Shown here: in pieces, positions 1 to 5,133 of the stretch
How the letters are laid out: every line of letters begins with the position of its first letter
How positions within the stretch are numbered: the stretch's first letter is position 1
DNA from: Flavobacteriales bacterium
GTDB taxonomy: Bacteria; Bacteroidota; Bacteroidia; Flavobacteriales_F; PHOS-HE28
Length of the DNA stretch: 5,133 bases
Direction: 5' to 3'
Assembly: GCA_025455765.1 (NCBI GenBank)
Contig: JALOLX010000138.1
Location: forward strand, 1 to 5,133
The notes under the pieces: generated by a model
What the model was told of the DNA's origin: nothing
Database searches by the model: none
What the model saw: only the letters and a program-made list of their open reading frames with translations
Translations under genes and position numbers: made by a program

Positions 1-141
1 CGCCGTCATCAGGTTCCACCGCGTCTGCATCAGCAGTTGGTCGCGGTGGTCCGCCACATACGGGTCAACGTCCTCGTACCGCACAGGGGTGGACTGTTGC
101 GGCAGAACGGTATCGGGGGAGAGGGGGGCGGTGGGCTCCAT
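1..141 (-). CDS. Unrecognised protein, N-terminal 47 codons only (runs off left edge)
   Basis: The reading frame starts at ATG 141 and stays open to base 1, giving 47 codons. The start is well fixed: upstream in frame there is no ATG, GTG or TTG before a TGA at 196-198. The visible N-terminus has a proline-rich opening (MEPTAPLSPDTVLPQQ), then a more charged stretch (VRYEDVDPYVADHRDQLL), then MQTRWNLMTA at the edge. It has no signal peptide or membrane segment, so this part looks cytoplasmic or precedes a later membrane region. There is no Shine-Dalgarno sequence upstream, as is usual in Bacteroidota. It lies 60 bases downstream of the DUF1501 gene on the same strand and may be a third member of that operon. 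I do not recognise the family. The natural-looking protein composition and clean start argue for a real gene. Confidence 0.6.
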   Translation of the reverse strand, partial: MEPTAPLSPDTVLPQQSTPVRYEDVDPYVADHRDQLLMQTRWNLMTA

Positions 142-201
142 GGCGATTCTACAGGACCGCCAAAATAGCGCCTCGTTACATAGCCTGCATGCGCGTCACC
201 C

Positions 202-1782
202 TCAGCGCACCTTCAGCACGTTGCGCACCTGCTGGATGCCTTCGTTCTGCAGGCGCACGTAATACACGCCCGCCGGTTGGTCGCCCATGTCCACATCCAC
301 GGTATAGGTGCCTGCGGGCGTGGGTTGGTTCACCACGGTGCGCACCAGCCTGCCCTGCTCATCGTACACCTGGATCATCAGACGGCCGCCCTTGCTGGAA
401 TAGCTCAACGTGGTCCGCTCGGTGAAGGGGCTCGGGTAGGCGTTCAGCACATTGAGTCCGGCCGACTGGTTGAGCGCATGCGTGCCGGTCATCAGGCATC
501 CGGCGGGATCGATGAGGTTCAGCGGCTGGTAGCTGTCCAACAGGATCGCATCAATGTCGCTTTCGCCCAAGCAGAACCAGTCCTTCAGCACGCTGGCATA
601 CACCGATCGGAAGTCGTACTGCATGGCCAGGTTGGTCTGGAACGTGGCGTTGGCGGGGATATCCGGATTGGTCCCCATCATACCCGGGATCACCTGGGTG
701 CCGAAGAGGAACATGGGTTGCGCGCTGCCGTGGTCGGTGCCGAGCGATGCATTGTCCACGATGCGGCGCCCGAATTCGCTGAAGGTCATGCCCAGCACAC
801 GGTCCTCCAAGCCCAGCAGTTGCAGGTCGTCCTGGAAGGCGTGGATGGAATCGCTCAGACCTTGCAACAGGTTCGCGTGGGTGCCAAGCGTATGGTCGTC
901 CGCCACCACCTGCTGCGCATGCGTATCGAATCCATCGATGCTTACCCAGTAGATCTTGGTCTTCAGTCCGCCGCAGATCAGCTGGGCCACAAGCTTCAGG
1001 GCACTGGCCAGTTCGGCACCGGGCGCGTTGCCTTCGGGGTAGAGGGTGCTGAGGTTGCAGCCCGCCACCGCCGCGTTCTGGATCACATCGCCGTACAGAT
1101 CGGTCTGCCGCTGCACCTGACGCACGAAGGCGAGCTTACCGCCGTTGCATGCCGCGGAGACCGGATCATTGTAGATGTTGCCCGAGAGGTTCAGGGGATC
1201 CTCGCTGCCGTAGATGGCGGTCCCCATGCTTACGCCTTGGTACTGCAGCGCTGGACCGATCGGACCACCGATGCGGATGGCCAGCGGATCGGGCATGTCT
1301 ACGTTGGGGTAGCCCGCCGGGAAGTTGGGGTACTCCATGTTGAGGTACCGTCCGGTCCAACCTGAGCTCAGCAGTTGATCGGAATTGGCGCCGGTCTCCA
1401 TGATGTCCGTGGCGCGGAAGTGCGAGAAGTTGGGCTCGGGATAGCTCACCCCTTGTACAATGGCGAGCTTGCCATCTTCCCACAGATCGCGCATGCCCCC
1501 CATGGCCGGGTGGAACGCGGTGCCGTTCAGACCCGTTAGGGGAAGGGTCTGCGAGGACGGGATCAGTACGTTCTGCCGCTTGATCGCCAGCACGTCGTAT
1601 TGATCGAGGGGGATCACGGTGTTGAGGCCGTCATTCCCACCGAAGAGCTGCACCACCACAAGCACGCGGTCTTCGGCGGCATCGTTGAGCAGGGGGGCGA
1701 GCAGGGAGCTGCTGGCACCGCGTACGGTCAGTCCGCCCACGGTCGCCACGGCGGAAGTACGGAGGAAGTTCCTTCTGTTCAT
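202..1782 (-). CDS. DUF1501 family protein with Tat-like N-terminus and C-terminal T9SS type A sorting domain
   Basis: This 526-residue protein belongs to the DUF1501 family, which is placed in the alkaline phosphatase/sulfatase-like superfamily; its substrate is unknown. The N-terminus MNRRNFLRTS followed by a small-residue stretch resembles a twin-arginine signal (RRxFLR at residues 3-8). Family hallmarks are GGNDGLNTVIP (48-58), FHPAMGGMRDLW (90-101), LAIVQGVSYPEPNFSHFRA (106-124), DGFDTHAQQ (283-291), MTFSEFGRR (332-340) and GTDHG (348-352). The Asp/His residues of DGFDTH and GTDHG are plausible metal ligands by analogy with the superfamily. Residues about 444-526 form a T9SS sorting domain, so the protein is probably delivered to the cell surface or released. 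The start at 1782 is supported by the RR motif right after it. It begins 12 bases after the DUF1800 stop, which suggests co-transcription and possibly translational coupling. The frame is intact from start to stop. Confidence 0.95.
   Translation of the reverse strand: MNRRNFLRTSAVATVGGLTVRGASSSLLAPLLNDAAEDRVLVVVQLFGGNDGLNTVIPLDQYDVLAIKRQNVLIPSSQTLPLTGLNGTAFHPAMGGMRDLWEDGKLAIVQGVSYPEPNFSHFRATDIMETGANSDQLLSSGWTGRYLNMEYPNFPAGYPNVDMPDPLAIRIGGPIGPALQYQGVSMGTAIYGSEDPLNLSGNIYNDPVSAACNGGKLAFVRQVQRQTDLYGDVIQNAAVAGCNLSTLYPEGNAPGAELASALKLVAQLICGGLKTKIYWVSIDGFDTHAQQVVADDHTLGTHANLLQGLSDSIHAFQDDLQLLGLEDRVLGMTFSEFGRRIVDNASLGTDHGSAQPMFLFGTQVIPGMMGTNPDIPANATFQTNLAMQYDFRSVYASVLKDWFCLGESDIDAILLDSYQPLNLIDPAGCLMTGTHALNQSAGLNVLNAYPSPFTERTTLSYSSKGGRLMIQVYDEQGRLVRTVVNQPTPAGTYTVDVDMGDQPAGVYYVRLQNEGIQQVRNVLKVR
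205..453 (-). other. T9SS type A C-terminal sorting domain of the DUF1501 protein
   Basis: Residues about 444-526 follow the pattern of Bacteroidota type A sorting domains. They start with an LNAYPSPF stretch (the common form is 'xxYPNPF'), followed by alternating beta strands. Next comes the typical VYDEQGRLVRTV segment, then AGTYTVDVDM, the characteristic QPAGVYYVRL strand, and a closing basic strand ending in NVLKVR at the very C-terminus. In known T9SS substrates this domain directs passage across the outer membrane and is then cleaved or attached to lipopolysaccharide. That fate is inferred here from the family. Confidence 0.93.
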
Positions 1783-1794
1783 GGTGACGGTGGA

Positions 1795-3462
1795 TCAGTG
1801 GAGTTGGGTCTCTGCGGCCTGTGCCATGTCAAGCATCAACCACAGGAGGAGTTGCGGCACCAGTTGGGCCGTCATGTCCGTGGTGTTGGGATCGTTGCTG
1901 TAGATCTCCCAGGCGTCGCTCCAGTAATAGTCGCTGGCCTGTCCCAGCAACAGGTAGTTCGTCTTCAACTGGTCGCGCACGGCTTGTGAGACAGGCACAG
2001 CGAACAACAGATCGGCCATCTCGGCCACCACCACATTGGGGTCGAAGGGGTCGCTGAAGCCCGCCACCAGTTGAACGGGATCCACCTTGAACTCCAGGTT
2101 GCGGCTCGGCACGTGGAACAGGTTGTTGCCCGTGGCGAAGCCGGTGTAGATGATGCCCAGCATCGAATTGTTGCGCGCCGGATAGGTCGCCGTATCCAGC
2201 CACACATTGTCGTACGACGGGAATTGATAGTACGCAGGCCAGCCGGCCACGTTGGGCGGGTTCAGTATTTCTTGTCCGGCATAGGCGGTGAGCCAGTAGG
2301 CATCGCGCCAGTAGAGGTATTGCGCTTGGAACTGGGCGGGGGTGGGGGCCGGTAGTTCCAGCTTGCGGATGGCGCCGATCACCAGGTCGGCCGGGCTCAT
2401 CACCATGCACGCCCGGATCTGTTCGCTGTAAAAATGGTCGCTGGTGAAGAGCGCGTACATCACCTGCTTCAGTTGGTCCGCGTCGCCCTGGTGCTGGCGG
2501 AACACCTCGGCCAAGGGCTCGATCACCGCGGTCTCCGTGGTCGCATCGATCTCGCCGTGAATGAAGAAGCGATAGATCTCGCGGCAGATGAACCGCGATA
2601 CCTCCTCCTTGGCATAGATCATGTCCAACAGCGCGTTCAGCTCGGTGATCCCCGCCGATGGACCGCTCTGGCCCTGGATCACCGTATTGTTGAAGAAGGC
2701 GCTGAACTGCTTGTCTGCCGTGGTGTGTTGGCTGGGACGGAAGATGACGTACGGCAGCACGATCTCTTCAGCCAGGTCCTGCTCGCGAACGGTCCAGCCG
2801 GTGAGCACACGCGCTGCGGCCTGCACGTCCTCCTCTGTGTAGCCGCTGCCTTCACCCAGTGTGAACAGTTCCAACAGCTCGCGTGCATAGTTCTCGTCCG
2901 GTGCAGCGGCCGTGTTCAGGTAGCCGTTGAGGAACAGCAACATCGATCCGCTGATCGTCACATCGTACATCAGCGTGCGGTGGTTGCCCAGACAATCGTT
3001 CCGGAGCAGTTGATCGTACTCGTAGCTCAGCCGTGGGTTGAAGATGCTGAACACTTGCGCGGGCATTTGATTGTACCAGAAGAGCACCATCTTTTCCCGG
3101 ATGGTGCGTTCCTGTTGTACCATCAGTCCCATTCTCCAGAAGATGTAGCTCTGGATCCGGGCTACGGTCAATTCGGTCAGCTCCTCTTCATTGCCGTAGC
3201 GCACGGTGTCCACCCAGGTGCCGCCGAAGGGAACCTGGGGGTCCAGCGCGTTCGGGTCCGGAGCATTGTTGGGGCCACCCGTGTAGAACTTGATCGGGGG
3301 CGTGGTATCGTTCACCACCGTGAGCAACGCGTTCACCACCTGCTCCATGGACTGCCCCTCAAAGTGCGCGAGGTCACTGCGGGTGACCCCGAACATGGTA
3401 CGGCGCAAAAGGTGCTTCAGTTCTTCGCGGCCGAAGGGACCGGTGTAAGGTTGAAGGGGCAT
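1795..3462 (-). CDS. DUF1800 family protein
   Basis: This is a 555-residue protein if started at ATG 3462. It belongs to the DUF1800 family, whose activity is unknown. Family motifs in order are HLLRRTMFGVT (17-27), IREKMVLFWYNQM (121-133), ENYARELLELFTLGEG (190-205), YTEEDVQAAARVLTGWTV (208-225), FICREIYRFFIHG (291-303), MSPADLVIGAIRKL (355-368) and LNPPNVAGWP (400-409). The frame is open back to an ATG at 3552, but I prefer 3462. The conserved region starts immediately after it, the extra 30 residues look unstructured and unlike a signal peptide, and a probable promoter lies between the two ATGs. No N-terminal signal or membrane segment is seen with either start. It is followed after 12 bases by the DUF1501 gene; the two families frequently occur as neighbours, which suggests a shared process. 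No T9SS domain is present at its C-terminus (ends AQAAETQLH). Confidence 0.94.
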   Translation of the reverse strand: MPLQPYTGPFGREELKHLLRRTMFGVTRSDLAHFEGQSMEQVVNALLTVVNDTTPPIKFYTGGPNNAPDPNALDPQVPFGGTWVDTVRYGNEEELTELTVARIQSYIFWRMGLMVQQERTIREKMVLFWYNQMPAQVFSIFNPRLSYEYDQLLRNDCLGNHRTLMYDVTISGSMLLFLNGYLNTAAAPDENYARELLELFTLGEGSGYTEEDVQAAARVLTGWTVREQDLAEEIVLPYVIFRPSQHTTADKQFSAFFNNTVIQGQSGPSAGITELNALLDMIYAKEEVSRFICREIYRFFIHGEIDATTETAVIEPLAEVFRQHQGDADQLKQVMYALFTSDHFYSEQIRACMVMSPADLVIGAIRKLELPAPTPAQFQAQYLYWRDAYWLTAYAGQEILNPPNVAGWPAYYQFPSYDNVWLDTATYPARNNSMLGIIYTGFATGNNLFHVPSRNLEFKVDPVQLVAGFSDPFDPNVVVAEMADLLFAVPVSQAVRDQLKTNYLLLGQASDYYWSDAWEIYSNDPNTTDMTAQLVPQLLLWLMLDMAQAAETQLH

Positions 3463-3502
3463 TGCGTGGAAGGGTGTTGATCCGTTGGACGATCCAGCCT
3501 TA

Positions 3503-3533
3503 CAAATGTCAGATCGAACAGGCCCCTTCGCAA
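3503..3533 (-). promoter_or_regulatory. Candidate Bacteroidota-type promoter for the DUF1800-DUF1501 operon
   Basis: On the minus strand, TTG at 3533-3531 is followed after 20 bases by GACATTTG at 3510-3503. The Bacteroidota primary sigma consensus is TTG at about -33 and TAnnTTTG at about -7, about 20 bases apart; this site has one mismatch in the -7 box. Transcription would start near 3497, giving a leader of roughly 35 bases to ATG 3462 and excluding the upstream ATG at 3552. Short boxes of this kind occur by chance, so the call rests on spacing and position. Confidence 0.45.
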
Positions 3534-3543
3534 CTGGAAGTTG
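3531..3543. promoter_or_regulatory. Small perfect palindrome over the -33 box
   Basis: CAACT-GGA-AGTTG is a perfect inverted repeat with 5-base arms and a 3-base centre. Its left arm contains the complement of the proposed -33 TTG of the DUF1800 promoter. It could be a small operator, but the arms are short enough to arise by chance. Confidence 0.2.
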
Positions 3544-3574
3544 ACCGATCATTGCCAGTTTGCGCCCAATGGCG

Positions 3575-3629
3575 TGTTCATATCGACGGATGAACGGAAA
3601 TGTTCACGGCTTCCGTATGTGACCGAACA
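3575..3629. promoter_or_regulatory. Cluster of TGTTCA / TGAAC half-sites in the divergent intergenic region
   Basis: Four related half-sites fall within 55 bases: TGTTCA (3575-3580), TGAAC (3591-3595), TGTTCA (3601-3606) and GAACA (3625-3629). The first two form a perfect 6-base-arm inverted repeat, GTTCAT at 3576-3581 and ATGAAC at 3590-3595, with 8 bases between. The third and fourth form a looser inverted pair, TGTTC and GAACA. This arrangement between two divergent genes could be a transcription-factor operator. No regulator is identified and no promoter for the plus-strand gene is clear, so this is a suggestion only. Confidence 0.25.
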
Positions 3630-3700
3630 CCGTCCACAGGCGCTCGTCAACATCTCTCCATCGCTCGCAACGCCCGGTTGGACGAATGGCAGGAACTTTG

Positions 3701-5133
3701 ATGGACGCTCATTCGTTCTTCCCTCACATGCATCACTTCCTGCACGCATCCTCCCTGCTGCGGTCCATTTCTCGCGCAGCGGTTCCTTTGGCATGCGCGC
3801 TGTCCGGACCGCTCGTACTGGCCGCCCCTCCCAACGATCGCTGCGATCATGTATTGCCGCGGCCGTTGCCCATGGGCGGCACCTTGGTGTTCGAAGGCAC
3901 CACCGTTGACGCCACCTTTACGGATGACGCCTTGCCCGACAATGATATCGGGCAACTGGGGCTTCCCACAGTGTGGCACGCGTTCACGCTTGAACAATGC
4001 ACCCGTGTTGAAGTGGCGTACTGCGGGACCACCCCTGCATTCACCAGCCACTGGGCCTTGCTGGCCAAGGGCTGCCCTGCAGCAATGACCATTCCGGCCA
4101 CCAGCATCAGCGATGATGCCTGCGGCGATGGCAACCGCACCTTTGTGTTCGACTCACTCGGTGCAGGCACATTCTACCTGCCCGTTCTGAGCGACATCTT
4201 CGGCACGGCGTACGGTCCATATCAGATCACGGTGAGCGCGGGCGTGTGCACAGGAGGAACGCCACCGAACGACCTCTGCACAGGAGTTACGCCCGTCACC
4301 TTGCCAGTGGGACATGAGACCACCTTCATCGGTGATAATACCGGGGCCACCTTCGCCGGTGATGGTGCCGCAGGCACACTGTTCGGCACCGTACCCATCC
4401 CCACCGTCTGGCATGCCTTTGAGCTTACGCACTGTTCTGCGGTGGAAGTGTCCTACTGCCCCACCGATAACGGGCAGACGAACTATTGGAACCTGCTCGC
4501 CACGGGCTGTCCAGCAGGGTTCACCATCGATCCCACTCAGATCCTCGACGATCAATGTGACAACGGCATGCGCACGCTGTTCTTCGCATCACTGCAACCC
4601 GGTGTGTACTACCTGCCCGTGATCTTCGACCCGTTCGCGGGAGCCGCAGGCCCGTATGCCGTGGACGTGAAGGTGGGCGCCTGTTTCGGCGGCACTCCTC
4701 CCAACGACCTCTGCGAGACCGCATCCGTGGAACAGCTGGTGCTGGGTGTGCCCACCGTGGTGAAGGGCGATACACGCGGTGCCACTGCGGATGCGGACGG
4801 CACACCGGGCACGGTGATCGGCAACAGCGGGCTGCCCACCGTCTGGCACGCCTTCACGCTGGACCAATGCGCCCGCGTCACCGTGGATTACTGCCCCACC
4901 GAACTGCCTTATCAGTCCTACTGGGATCTGCTCGTGCGTGATTGCAGCGCTGCGGACGTCATCGCGCCATTCGCCATCCTCAACGACCAATGCGCAAGTG
5001 GCCGCCGCACCTTGGTGTTCGATGCGTTGGAACCCGGCACCTATTACCTGCCCGTGCTCAACGATGGGTTCAACGGCTCAGTGGGCCGCTATGCCATTGA
5101 ACTGCTTGCGCTGAATTGCACAGGTGATACGCC
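3701..5133 (+). CDS. Secreted multidomain protein with tandem PPC-like, six-cysteine repeats (runs off right edge)
   Basis: The frame is open from 3623 to the end of the window without a stop, giving 477 complete codons plus two bases from ATG 3701. I chose 3701 because AGGA lies six bases upstream; ATG 3686 and ATG 3728 are alternatives in the same frame. Residues 1-42 look like a Sec signal peptide: Arg21 and Arg25, then a hydrophobic core AAVPLACALSGPLVLA, with likely cleavage after Ala41. The mature protein is three tandem domains beginning at residues 43, 188 and 333. Each has PPNDxC, then PTVWHAF, a YC(G/P)T strand, a Trp, a D(D/Q)xC turn and a YLPV strand. This layout resembles the bacterial pre-peptidase C-terminal (PPC) beta-sandwich common in Bacteroidota surface proteins. 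By family, the missing C-terminus would be expected to carry a T9SS sorting domain, but that is not visible. The function is probably structural or adhesive at the cell surface, which is inference. It is transcribed divergently from the DUF1800 gene. Confidence 0.88.
   Translation, partial: MDAHSFFPHMHHFLHASSLLRSISRAAVPLACALSGPLVLAAPPNDRCDHVLPRPLPMGGTLVFEGTTVDATFTDDALPDNDIGQLGLPTVWHAFTLEQCTRVEVAYCGTTPAFTSHWALLAKGCPAAMTIPATSISDDACGDGNRTFVFDSLGAGTFYLPVLSDIFGTAYGPYQITVSAGVCTGGTPPNDLCTGVTPVTLPVGHETTFIGDNTGATFAGDGAAGTLFGTVPIPTVWHAFELTHCSAVEVSYCPTDNGQTNYWNLLATGCPAGFTIDPTQILDDQCDNGMRTLFFASLQPGVYYLPVIFDPFAGAAGPYAVDVKVGACFGGTPPNDLCETASVEQLVLGVPTVVKGDTRGATADADGTPGTVIGNSGLPTVWHAFTLDQCARVTVDYCPTELPYQSYWDLLVRDCSAADVIAPFAILNDQCASGRRTLVFDALEPGTYYLPVLNDGFNGSVGRYAIELLALNCTGDT
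3827..4261 (+). repeat. Protein repeat unit 1 (145 residues, PPC-like)
   Basis: Residues 43-187 of the secreted protein, from PPNDRC to VCTGGT. Cysteines are at 48, 100, 108, 125, 141 and 183. Key motifs are LPTVWHAFTLEQC, VEVAYCGT, ISDDACGDGNRTFVF and GTFYLPVL. It starts right after the predicted signal-peptide cleavage site, so the array occupies the mature N-terminus. Confidence 0.85.
4262..4696 (+). repeat. Protein repeat unit 2 (145 residues, PPC-like)
   Basis: Residues 188-332, from PPNDLC to ACFGGT. Cysteines are at 193, 245, 253, 270, 286 and 328, each exactly 145 residues after its partner in unit 1. Key motifs are IPTVWHAFELTHC, VEVSYCPT, LDDQCDNGMRTLFF and GVYYLPVI. It aligns to the neighbouring units without any gap. 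Confidence 0.87.
4697..5131 (+). repeat. Protein repeat unit 3 (145 residues, PPC-like)
   Basis: Residues 333-477, from PPNDLC to NCTGDT. Cysteines are at 338, 390, 398, 415, 431 and 473, again exactly 145 residues on from unit 2. Key motifs are LPTVWHAFTLDQC, VTVDYCPT, LNDQCASGRRTLVF and GTYYLPVL. The two bases left after it (cc) can only begin a proline codon, as expected if a fourth unit starts with PPND. Confidence 0.87.

Noticed and set aside
160..167. TATTTTGG on the minus strand as a -7 box for the leftmost gene
   Set aside because: It has one mismatch to TAnnTTTG, but no TTG lies about 20 bases upstream, so it is not convincing as a promoter.
142..201. Possible terminator after the DUF1501 gene
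   Set aside because: Only short 4-base GCGC arms can be paired and there is no stable hairpin followed by a clean T run. Nothing else is recognisable in these 60 bases.
277..1365. Long open plus-strand frame opposite the DUF1501 gene
   Set aside because: It is antisense to a gene with clear family motifs along its length. Its His/Gly/Val/Ala-rich product has no recognisable domain, and long open antisense frames are expected in GC-rich coding DNA.
2434..3480. Long open plus-strand frame opposite the DUF1800 gene
   Set aside because: It is fully antisense to conserved DUF1800 coding sequence, its product has no recognisable domain, and its composition is typical of a GC-rich shadow frame.
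3463..3552. Upstream start of the DUF1800 gene at ATG 3552
   Set aside because: The additional 30 residues are not a signal peptide or domain, and the probable promoter at 3503-3533 lies downstream of that ATG.
3693..3700. GAACTTTG as a -7 box for the plus-strand repeat protein
   Set aside because: No TTG at the right distance is present, and transcription would begin at or after ATG 3701. It would work only if translation began at 3728.
3785..3796. Possible lipobox (PLAC) in the signal peptide of the repeat protein
   Set aside because: Proline at -3 does not fit the lipobox, the hydrophobic stretch before the Cys is too short, and the hydrophobic core continues past it to a signal peptidase I-like site.
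3541..3909. Plus-strand frame of 122 codons starting in the intergenic region
   Set aside because: It overlaps the start of the secreted repeat protein in a different frame. The repeat protein has a signal peptide and periodic domains, while this frame is Arg-rich without recognisable features.
4154..4990. Two minus-strand frames of 133 codons each, at 4154-4555 and 4589-4990
   Set aside because: Their ends are offset by exactly 435 bases, the period of the plus-strand repeat, so they are shadows of repeat units 2 and 3 rather than genes.

Overview
The window looks like part of a chromosome from a high-GC (about 60% by eye) member of the Bacteroidota. The main reason is a C-terminal type IX secretion system (T9SS) type A sorting domain on one gene. 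Supporting signs are the absence of Shine-Dalgarno sequences before the three minus-strand genes, one promoter close to the Bacteroidota consensus (TTG, about 20 bases, TAnnTTTG), and a large secreted protein built from 'PPNDxC' domains. High-GC Flavobacteriales-like or related environmental lineages would fit, but the exact taxon cannot be read from this sequence.

Layout: the left two thirds is a minus-strand gene set read right to left. It begins with a DUF1800 protein (3462 to 1795), followed after 12 bases by a DUF1501 protein with a twin-arginine-like N-terminus and a T9SS sorting domain (1782 to 202). After 60 more bases comes the first 47 codons of an unrecognised gene (141 to the window edge). 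DUF1800 and DUF1501 genes are a well-known adjacent pair in many bacteria, and their biochemical role is not established.

A 238-base divergent intergenic region (3463-3700) separates this set from a plus-strand gene that starts near 3701 and runs off the right edge. That gene encodes a signal peptide followed by three tandem domains resembling the bacterial pre-peptidase C-terminal (PPC) beta-sandwich. The domains repeat with an exact period of 145 residues (435 bases) and have six cysteines each at invariant positions. A fourth unit is predicted to begin at the last two bases of the window.

Taken together, both directions appear to encode envelope or cell-surface proteins: a probable DUF1800/DUF1501 operon on one side and a repetitive secreted, probably T9SS-exported, protein on the other. 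No RNA genes, mobile elements, CRISPR arrays or convincing terminators were seen. No defence or otherwise clearly novel system is evident. The most interesting points are the indel-free cysteine-rich repeat array and the combination of a Tat-like signal with a T9SS sorting domain.
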